Assembly (NCBI GenBank): GCA_029570205.1
Contig: JAKQSI010000090.1
Location: 52,504 to 116,503 of the forward strand
Direction: 5' to 3'
Origin: Candidatus Omnitrophota bacterium
Lineage (GTDB): Bacteria; Hinthialibacterota; Hinthialibacteria; Hinthialibacterales; JAKPRU01
Length of the DNA stretch: 64,000 bases
The position numbers and the translations under genes were made by a program. Of this stretch, positions 8,645 to 15,374 are shown piece after piece (within the stretch, counting starts at the first letter, position 1; each line of letters starts with the position of its first letter). The notes under the pieces were generated by a model, which was not told the DNA's origin, did not search any database, and saw only the letters and a list, made by a program, of their open reading frames with translations.

Positions 8645-10336
8645 ATGGTGGAAAGCGATCGCCCGTTGATTGTCCAAAGCGACAAGACCCTGTTTCTTGA
8701 GGTCGAATCGCCGTATTTCGCGGAGGTACGCGACCATTTAGGGGCATTCGCGGAACTGATCAAATGTCCGGAGCATATTCACACCTACCGGATCTCCCCC
8801 CTCTCCTTGTGGAATGCCTCCAGCGCGGGAATGACCTCGGATGAGGTCATCGAAATACTGCGCCGATATTCGCGATACGCCGTTCCTCCGAATGTGGAAA
8901 TCGACATCGCGGAGTCCATGAAACGGTATGGTCGCCTTGTATTGGAAAAGGACGATACGGGACTTTTGCTTCGCTCGGACGATCCTCTGTTACTCGACAG
9001 CCTCAGTCGCCAGAAGACAGTCGGTCCGTACATGATGGAGCGGTTGGATCCCTATACTTTCCGTGTGGGGGGAGAATACCGGGGCAACCTCAAACAGAAT
9101 CTGATCAAACTGGGTTATCCGGTAAAAGACCTTGCGGGATATGTGCCCGGCGCTCCGCTGAGCATCCGGTTAAGAGAGACAACCCTGGCAGGGAAACCGT
9201 TTCACCTTCGAGACTATCAGAAGGACGCTATCGCCGCGTTCTATCGGGGCGGGAGCCGGGAGGGAGGAAGCGGTGTGGTAGTCCTTCCGTGCGGAGCGGG
9301 AAAAACCGTGGTCGGGCTTGGTGTTATTGCGGCTATGCAAACACATACCCTGATCCTGGTTACCAATGTCGTTGCGCTCCGCCAATGGAAACGTGAACTT
9401 GTAGATAAGACTTTAATCGATCCCGATCTCGTTTGCGAATACAGCGGTGAGGCGAAGGATATCGGCCCGATCACGGTGGCAACCTACCAGATTCTGACCT
9501 ATCGCAAAAAGAAGTCGGAGGGGTTCCCGCATTTAGGATTGTTTGCTGTTCGAGATTGGGGATTGATTATTTATGATGAAGTTCATCTGCTTCCCGCGCC
9601 GGTGTTTCGAATTACCGCCGAGATCCAGGCTCGGCGGCGCCTGGGTTTGACCGCCACGCTGGTTCGTGAGGATCGAATGGAAGAGGATGTGTTCAGCCTG
9701 ATCGGGCCGAAATGTTTTGATGTACCCTGGAAAGTGCTGGAGGAACAGGGGTGGATTGCCACGGCGGAGTGCCACGAGGTTCGGATTCCGTTCCCCATCG
9801 AAGAACGTCGGAGATACGTGCTGGAACCGCCGCGTGTCCAGTTTCGCATTGCATCGGAAAATCCGTTGAAAATGCCGGTTGTTCAGGAGATTCTTCGGCG
9901 ATACCAAGGTTCGCGTACCCTTGTGATTGGACAATACCTTTCGCAGCTTCAGATCGTGGCGGATGAATTGAATTGTCCGTTAATCACAGGATCGACGCCG
10001 AATAAGGTTCGGGAAGACCTCTACGAGAAGTTCCGACAGGGGGAGATTCTGACCCTGGTGGTATCCAAGGTGGCCAATTTCGCGATTGACCTCCCGGAGG
10101 CGCATGTCGCCATTCAGATTTCGGGGACATTCGGCTCCCGCCAGGAAGAGGCTCAACGTCTGGGGCGGATTCTCCGTCCGAAAAGCGACGGGGCGATCGC
10201 GCATTTTTATACGCTGGTGACACGGGACAGCAACGAGACGGAGTTCGCACAAAAACGGCAGCTGTTTCTTACGGAACAAGGATATAAGTATCACCTGGAA
10301 AGCGCAGAAATTTACGTTCCCGAACTGGCAGCCTGA
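8645..10336 (+). CDS. XPB/Rad25-type DNA helicase (SF2)
   Basis: 563 aa with start at ATG 8645 (AAGGAG immediately upstream; GTG 8648 is also possible). The first residues PLIVQSDKTLFLEV and HTYRISPLSLWNA match bacterial XPB proteins such as that of Mycobacterium. Motifs in order: Walker A PCGAGKT (~216), motif Ia region LILVTNVVALRQWKREL with RED-like LVREDR after the TAT motif (GLTATLVRED), DEVH box (~308), VVSKVANFAIDLPEA and QRLGRILRPK (motif VI). It is a 3'-5' ATP-dependent helicase family, linked in archaea and bacteria to repair but without a settled bacterial role. The following gene encodes a Helicase_C_3 protein 37 bp downstream, the usual partner. Confidence 0.95.
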   Translation: MVESDRPLIVQSDKTLFLEVESPYFAEVRDHLGAFAELIKCPEHIHTYRISPLSLWNASSAGMTSDEVIEILRRYSRYAVPPNVEIDIAESMKRYGRLVLEKDDTGLLLRSDDPLLLDSLSRQKTVGPYMMERLDPYTFRVGGEYRGNLKQNLIKLGYPVKDLAGYVPGAPLSIRLRETTLAGKPFHLRDYQKDAIAAFYRGGSREGGSGVVVLPCGAGKTVVGLGVIAAMQTHTLILVTNVVALRQWKRELVDKTLIDPDLVCEYSGEAKDIGPITVATYQILTYRKKKSEGFPHLGLFAVRDWGLIIYDEVHLLPAPVFRITAEIQARRRLGLTATLVREDRMEEDVFSLIGPKCFDVPWKVLEEQGWIATAECHEVRIPFPIEERRRYVLEPPRVQFRIASENPLKMPVVQEILRRYQGSRTLVIGQYLSQLQIVADELNCPLITGSTPNKVREDLYEKFRQGEILTLVVSKVANFAIDLPEAHVAIQISGTFGSRQEEAQRLGRILRPKSDGAIAHFYTLVTRDSNETEFAQKRQLFLTEQGYKYHLESAEIYVPELAA

Positions 10337-10373
10337 GATTTGCCGTTTCATTTATATGAACTAAGAGAAACCG

Positions 10374-11864
10374 ATGGGGGACTCGTATACGCTTCTGGAC
10401 ATATTGATCCGGCTGGGTCTTGAGGACCTTCAGGAACTGGCACGGCGATCCGGCTCGATTGCATCGCCCTCCCGGCGATCTCTTTCGGCGCAGGTCCTGG
10501 CTCAGTATCGAGACAGGAACTTTATCCGAAAAATAGTCCGGGCGCTCCCGAAAGAGGCCATGGGGCTGCTGGGTTTTCTGGTTCTATTGCAGGATCAATC
10601 CAGGCAAGGGCTTCAGGGAAGAACGCAATGGGAGGATTACCCGGAGCATACTCAACATCTCGATGCGCTGCTTCATGCAGGGCTTCTGTTCCGCTTCCCC
10701 GATGAGAACTCCGAGCCGATTATTCCCGAGGAAATCATCCCCGCGATTCGCGATACCCTTCTGGAACTCGAACAGAACGAACCGTCCGTGCAGGAAGAAA
10801 GGCTGTGGGGAGGGACCGAGCGGATACTTCTGATGCAGTTTCGGTTGCTGGCGGCCGTTCAAAAGGGGCGATTTCGCCAGAATCCGGGGAATGGGCTTGG
10901 CAAAAGGGAGCTAGAGCAATGGTTGAGCGAATTGCCGAATGACGTATTTCCTCCCAATTCCGTTCCAAACATGATCGATCCCCAGGCAGTTGCCGATTCC
11001 CTGTTGGATGCGGGATTGCAGTCGGGACTGATTGATCGGTGGAAAGGGGAACTGCGAATCACCAACGAGATCCTCGGTTGGCTGCGGGAGGATCGGGGGA
11101 CATTGCGAAAAGGTCTGTGGACCAGATTTGTGCACTCTGTGGTGATCCGATATCCCGCCTGGTATGTCCCGCTGTTCTGCGCAGTATACGGGGGAGAGAA
11201 CGGGCCGGTTCTATGGAAAATCTCACCCTCATCGGCAACGGGGCATCGGGGAACCCTGGCTGTCTGGCTGTCGTGGTTCGGCCTTGTCCGGATCTCCCGT
11301 CAGGCGGGAGGAATTGTCGCTGTTCGCACTTCTGCGCCCGCTTCCTGGGAAGCGGGTAAAAATGAGATCGCCGGACCGGGAACCGTTTTCGGAACACTTC
11401 AGCCCAACTTCGAGTTGATGGTTTCTCCCAATACTCCCCTGGATTTGCTCTGGGAGATCGAACGCTTTGCGGATCACGATCATACGGATGTTGTTTCGAT
11501 TTACCGTCTGAATCGGGAATCCGTCATCCGAGGACTGAAAGACGGGCTATCCGGGGAGGAAATACGGCAATGTATTGCGTATCTCACCGGGAATCGTATT
11601 CCGCAGAATGTGCAATTTTCATTGGGGGAGTGGTTTTATTCTTACGGACGGGTTGAGGTGGAGGAAGTTCTGCTGCTTCGGTGCAGAGATGCGGGGGTTG
11701 CAGAGGAGGTTCTGCACATCTCCGAATCGGAAGGATATATCCGGGAGCGCCTCGCTCCGACCCTCTTGGCAGCGGAGCCGAAAAAAATCGAGCAGTTGAT
11801 TGAGATGCTCGAACGACTGGGGCTGACTCCGGTGGTGAGGTTGTCGAAGAGGGATGGTGCATAG
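10374..11864 (+). CDS. Helicase_C_3 (XPB/Ssl2 N-terminal-like) partner protein
   Basis: 496 aa, no signal or membrane segment. The C-terminal third contains the hallmark of the XPB/Ssl2 N-terminal-like domain: LQPNFELMVSPNTPLDLLWE, IERFADHDH, IYRLNRESVIRGLKDGLSG and IPQNVQFSLGEWFYSYGR. In mycobacteria the equivalent gene sits next to XPB, as here (37 bp gap, same strand). The N-terminal part has helical winged-helix-like segments (LLDILIRLGLEDLQELARRS). Likely a subunit or regulator of the XPB helicase; in eukaryotes this domain is fused to XPB and contacts the p52 subunit of TFIIH. Function in bacteria is inference. Confidence 0.8.
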   Translation: MGDSYTLLDILIRLGLEDLQELARRSGSIASPSRRSLSAQVLAQYRDRNFIRKIVRALPKEAMGLLGFLVLLQDQSRQGLQGRTQWEDYPEHTQHLDALLHAGLLFRFPDENSEPIIPEEIIPAIRDTLLELEQNEPSVQEERLWGGTERILLMQFRLLAAVQKGRFRQNPGNGLGKRELEQWLSELPNDVFPPNSVPNMIDPQAVADSLLDAGLQSGLIDRWKGELRITNEILGWLREDRGTLRKGLWTRFVHSVVIRYPAWYVPLFCAVYGGENGPVLWKISPSSATGHRGTLAVWLSWFGLVRISRQAGGIVAVRTSAPASWEAGKNEIAGPGTVFGTLQPNFELMVSPNTPLDLLWEIERFADHDHTDVVSIYRLNRESVIRGLKDGLSGEEIRQCIAYLTGNRIPQNVQFSLGEWFYSYGRVEVEEVLLLRCRDAGVAEEVLHISESEGYIRERLAPTLLAAEPKKIEQLIEMLERLGLTPVVRLSKRDGA

Positions 11865-11901
11865 ATCTTGCGCCGGATTCCCGGGGGAAAGGACAAACGG
11901 A

Positions 11902-12285
11902 TTACGTGGTCATTATTTCTTCCATCTGCGCATTCCACTCCGGTTCCCCGAGCGGAGCAGATTCCAGATGGATTGGTTCATTTGAATTCTGCCGGAGATA
12001 GCTCCGTTCTAGTCCACGCAATCCGGCCGACCACGCCAACTTCCCAAGAGTCACATCTGTATCGATGCGATAGATGATTCGGATTCCTGTTTCCTGTTGG
12101 ATTTGTTGGGATTGATAGGTGACCTCATCAACGAATGATCCGGGCATGATCCTGATTCCCGAAAAGTCGATCACAAGCTCGGTCAGTTCCTGCCCCCGAA
12201 TTCGTTCTTTGAGCGCCTGGATCGCTTCCGCGCCCCGTGTGCGGGTTGCCGCTGACGGAACCAACTCGGAAATCTTGATTTCCAT
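11902..12285 (-). CDS. STAS-like (DUF4325-type) domain protein
   Basis: 127 aa with start at 12285; AGAGGTG lies six bases upstream of that ATG. Another ATG at 12291 overlaps the stop of the upstream ORF. The centre reads LVIDFSGIRIMPGSFVDEV, close to the STAS-like DUF4325 signature (hydrophobic strand, D-F-x-G, then a serine/phenylalanine turn). Such proteins are typically encoded with a GHKL-type ATPase in a partner-switch pair, and here an ATPase C-terminal remnant directly precedes it (12291-12500). Probably a regulatory anti-sigma-like or switch protein; orphaned if the ATPase is dead. Confidence 0.65.
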   Translation of the reverse strand: MEIKISELVPSAATRTRGAEAIQALKERIRGQELTELVIDFSGIRIMPGSFVDEVTYQSQQIQQETGIRIIYRIDTDVTLGKLAWSAGLRGLERSYLRQNSNEPIHLESAPLGEPEWNAQMEEIMTT

Positions 12286-12290
12286 TTTCA

Positions 12291-12500
12291 TCACCTCTTT
12301 TCAGGAAATCCGAACTCCATCTGAACACCCGGTAAGTTGAAGGCCATGTTGCCGGACAGGCAACAACGATTATTGTCAATTCGAACACATCCATCGCCCG
12401 AAGAGAAATACAAACATCCGTTTTTCTCCAAAACAAAATCCTTCAGATCGGATACGCCGGTTCCCCTCTCGGCAACGGCGTTGGCGGCTTGCATTCCCAA
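12291..12500 (-). pseudogene. C-terminal remnant of a GHKL/RsbW-like ATPase
   Basis: The frame encodes RGTGVSDLKDFVLEKNG, LYFSSGDG and NLPGVQMEFGF, which looks like the last part (G-box onward) of the histidine-kinase-like ATPases paired with STAS-like genes. Its stop overlaps the STAS-like start region (TGATG), as in an intact operon. Upstream the frame hits TAA directly before TTG 12500, and no N-terminal ATP-binding motifs are found in any minus frame before the prepilin genes at 12838. It therefore appears truncated, possibly by rearrangement with the prepilin cassette. Confidence 0.5.
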
Positions 12501-12837
12501 TTATCGATGTTATGGGCAATCCGATTCTCGCCGGCTTTTCCCTCATCCCATTGAAAGTCGATAACATCATCAAACTCATTTTTTCATTCTCAAATAACTG
12601 TATATGCAGGGAATATACACCTCAAGAGTTTTGCCTTGCGCCAGGAATAAGTCATATAATAGGAATTGAACAAAATACCCATTGAACTCCACCGGCATCA
12701 GCTCTATAATTGGTCGTTGAACATCATCCGCAACCATACGGGGATGAGCGCGCAACCGACCCTGTTGAGCTTCTCGGTCGATGCAACAGCAGAAAAATCC
12801 ATGGGAAATCAGCAGATTGCAACAGGAGGTCGGAAAT
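12501..12837. other. Gap without a recognisable gene
   Basis: No frame on either strand shows a family signature. The minus strand just above 12500 could hold degraded sequence of the ATPase remnant. AGGAGG for the prepilin gene lies at 12824-12829. Confidence 0.5.
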
Positions 12838-13401
12838 ATGATAAAAAAATCCGCGTTCACACTGATCGAACTTCTGATTGTGGTCGCGATCATCGGGATT
12901 CTGGCCGCTATTGCCGTTCCCAATTTCATGGCCGCCCGAGTTCGAGCCAAAGTCGCGCGATCGCTTGAAGAGCAACGGGTCTATCGGAGTATCCAGCAAA
13001 TGTATATGTTGGATGTGGGAGACCTTCCGGGGCACTACGACGGCAAGGAGGAACACTGCCCGTACATCAATCTGGGCTATGTCAGCAGCCCTCTGAGAGA
13101 TCCCTTCATGGAGAATCGGGAAGACCTTCGCGCTTTCGAGTCCCAGGAAGGGATGTACCACAGTACGCATATCACAACCGAGTGGTCCGTTGATGTGAAG
13201 ATGTTGAATCTCCCGTTGTATGACCAGTGGGTCGGGGCAGGAAAACCTTATGTGATTTATGGAGAAGGACCGGGAATCTGCGGGGCTTGGGTCGCTTATG
13301 ATACCAGCAATGGTCTCCAAAGCTGCGGGATTATCGTCGGAATCGGCATTCGAGGCAAAGGGATACCGGATAGCGGTCTGCTGGGAAGGAAGTGTAATTA
13401 G
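12838..13401 (+). CDS. Type IV prepilin-like / pseudopilin protein, copy 1
   Basis: 187 aa. ATG at 12838 follows AGGAGG. A very short basic leader (MIKKSA) precedes FTLIELLIVVAIIGILAA, the class III N-methylation segment with Glu at +5. The residue before the cleavage point is Ala rather than the usual Gly. A helix (RAKVARSLEEQRVYRSIQQMY) follows, then a globular domain with several Cys (HCPYINLG, GICGAW, GLQSCG, RKCN). Exported and assembled or displayed by a type II secretion or type IV pilus machine; no such machine is in the window. It is one of a tandem pair, copy 2 beginning 616 bases later with closely matching sequence to the last codon. Confidence 0.85.
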   Translation: MIKKSAFTLIELLIVVAIIGILAAIAVPNFMAARVRAKVARSLEEQRVYRSIQQMYMLDVGDLPGHYDGKEEHCPYINLGYVSSPLRDPFMENREDLRAFESQEGMYHSTHITTEWSVDVKMLNLPLYDQWVGAGKPYVIYGEGPGICGAWVAYDTSNGLQSCGIIVGIGIRGKGIPDSGLLGRKCN

Positions 13402-13453
13402 CGCAGTCGTTATGATATATATTTGGAATAATTCCCAGTTGGAGGTCGAGAGC

Positions 13454-14017
13454 ATGAAAAAATCCGCATTCACACTGATCGAACTTCTGATTGTGGTGGC
13501 GATCATCGGGATTCTGGCCGCTATTGCCGTTCCCAATTTCATGGCCGCCCGAGTTCGAGCCAAAGTCGCGCGATCGCTTGAAGAGCAACGGGTCTATCGG
13601 AGTATCCAGCAAATGTACATGTTGGATGTGGGAGACCTTCCTGGGCACTACGACGGCAAGGAAGAACACTGTCCGTACATCAATCTGGGCTATATCAGCA
13701 GCCCTTTGAGAGATCCCTTCATGGAGCATAAGGAAGACCATCCCGCTTTCAACTCCCAGGAGGGGATGTACCACAGCACACATATCACAGAGAGCTGGGC
13801 CGAGCGCGATGTCAAAGTTCTGAACCGCCCTCTGTATGACCAGTGGACCGGCGCGGGAAAACCCTATGTGATCTATGGCGAAGGACCGGGATTCTGCGGG
13901 GCCTGGGTCGCTTATGACACCAGCAACGGCCTGCAAAGCTGCGGGATTATCGTCGGAATCGGCATTCGAGGCAAAGGCATACCGGATAGCGGTCTGCTGG
14001 GAAGGAAGTGTAATTAG
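13454..14017 (+). CDS. Type IV prepilin-like / pseudopilin protein, copy 2
   Basis: 187 aa. ATG 13454 preceded by GGAGGT. Nearly identical to copy 1: the leader is MKKSA, the N-terminal helix and the final 24 residues are the same, and differences cluster at residues ~95-145 (for example MEHKEDHPAF versus MENREDLRAF). The identity continues about ten bases past the stop, so the duplication covers the gene and its immediate flank. Ala is again at the -1 cleavage position. The divergent middle suggests either neutral drift or diversification of the exposed face. Confidence 0.85.
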   Translation: MKKSAFTLIELLIVVAIIGILAAIAVPNFMAARVRAKVARSLEEQRVYRSIQQMYMLDVGDLPGHYDGKEEHCPYINLGYISSPLRDPFMEHKEDHPAFNSQEGMYHSTHITESWAERDVKVLNRPLYDQWTGAGKPYVIYGEGPGFCGAWVAYDTSNGLQSCGIIVGIGIRGKGIPDSGLLGRKCN

Positions 14018-14136
14018 CACAGTCGCCCCAACAAGAGAACCGTCGGCGTCCTGCGAGTTCTGCGACTAAAAAATCTTTGCCGCGATTCTTCGTTCTTTTT
14101 CCTGTTGAGAAACCGGGGGTTTGCGCTGTCTACTTT

Positions 14137-14171
14137 CCCCGCTCCGCCTCAGAGAAGGTTGGGGTGAAGGG
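14137..14171. repeat. Family D repeat (CTCCC...GGGTGAGGG type)
   Basis: A degraded copy of the unit that occurs as a clean hairpin at 41671-41705. The 306-base gap 14018-14323 otherwise shows nothing recognisable; long minus-strand frames here are shadows of the HAD gene. Confidence 0.4.
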
Positions 14172-14323
14172 TTTGCCTCTGTCCCCGGCCACTTGCCTTC
14201 CCAAAACCGCATGGGTTCCCTCTTTGCAGAACGGTGATATCCTGATGCACCATCCATCAGAAACTCCCATTTATCTGTTTGACAAGACGGATAGACGGGA
14301 ATCGAGCAAAAGAGAGCGCGCGA

Positions 14324-15313
14324 ATGGAACCCATCCCCGGAATCGGCGTGATGGCCGAAGAATATCGGGAGGATTTTCTCGATTTGAATTGCACCAGCGA
14401 TGGCGCGTGGAAAGTCGGTATCGAGGGTGTGCAGCGCATTTTGACACCGCTGGATCGGAAGGTGGAGTTTATCTGTTTCAAAGACAAGACACTCACCCTG
14501 GTCAAATCCGGCATGGGGCATCCGGCGATCTACCCGCTTCCCGAAGGAAGGTTCGAACCGCCTGCAAAAGCCGTTCTGATGGACCTCGATGGAACCAGCG
14601 TGGTCAGCGAGGAGTTCTGGATTTGGATCATTGAACAAAGCACGGCGCGTCTGCTGGGCAATCCCCAATTCACGCTTGAGGAAGCGGACCTTCCGCATGT
14701 CTCCGGGCATTCGGTCTCCGAACACCTTCGCTATTGCATCGACAAATACTGTCCCGGAAAAACCGTTGAGGAAGGCCGAAAATACTACTTCGATATTACT
14801 CATTTTGAACTGAATGAGATTCTGGAAGGCAGGGGAAAGCAGAATGCGTTCAAGCCTGCGCCGGGACTGAAGGAGTTTCTGCTGGAACTGAAAGGGCATG
14901 GAGTGAAAATCGGCCTGGTCACGTCCGGCCTGTACGAAAAAGCCTGGCCGGAAATTGTCTCGGCGTTTCGAACAATGGGCTTGGGAAATCCGCTGGAGTT
15001 TTACGATGCCATAATCAGCGCGGGATTTTCCATCAAAAAAGGCCAGGTCGGAACACTGGGCGAACTGGAAGCGAAGCCACACCCATGGCTGTATGCGGAA
15101 ATAGCGCGCGTCGGCTTGGGAATCGAACCTTCCTTGCGTCACCGGACCATCGGCCTGGAAGACTCTTCCGCCGGAGTGGTTTCGATTCGCCTGGCCGGAT
15201 TTGGCGCAATCGGAATCGGCGGCGGGAATATCACGCAGAGCGGAGTCCGCCCCCTTTTGTTCGCGGAATGCGCAAGCCTCGCGGAGGCGTTGCCGACGAT
15301 CCTGGGCCATTGA
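14324..15313 (+). CDS. HAD-superfamily hydrolase (beta-phosphoglucomutase-like) with extra N-terminal region
   Basis: 329 aa from ATG 14324, preceded by AAAGAGAG; a longer frame starts with TTG at 14279. HAD motifs are all present: VLMDLDGT (motif I, near residue 87), LVTSG (motif II), KPHPWLY (motif III Lys) and GLEDSSAG (motif IV acidic pair). The helical cap lies between motifs I and II, as in subfamily I phosphatases and phosphomutases. The first ~80 residues (GIGVMAEEYREDFLDLN onward) are not part of a normal HAD domain and match nothing I know. The substrate is probably a phosphorylated sugar or small metabolite. It may form an operon with the two large genes that follow at 61- and 70-base gaps. 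Confidence 0.8.
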   Translation: MEPIPGIGVMAEEYREDFLDLNCTSDGAWKVGIEGVQRILTPLDRKVEFICFKDKTLTLVKSGMGHPAIYPLPEGRFEPPAKAVLMDLDGTSVVSEEFWIWIIEQSTARLLGNPQFTLEEADLPHVSGHSVSEHLRYCIDKYCPGKTVEEGRKYYFDITHFELNEILEGRGKQNAFKPAPGLKEFLLELKGHGVKIGLVTSGLYEKAWPEIVSAFRTMGLGNPLEFYDAIISAGFSIKKGQVGTLGELEAKPHPWLYAEIARVGLGIEPSLRHRTIGLEDSSAGVVSIRLAGFGAIGIGGGNITQSGVRPLLFAECASLAEALPTILGH

Positions 15314-15374
15314 ATGACAACTCGGCGGCTTCAGCACGCAAGACGAAGTCGCCAAACGTATAAGAGAACCGCTC

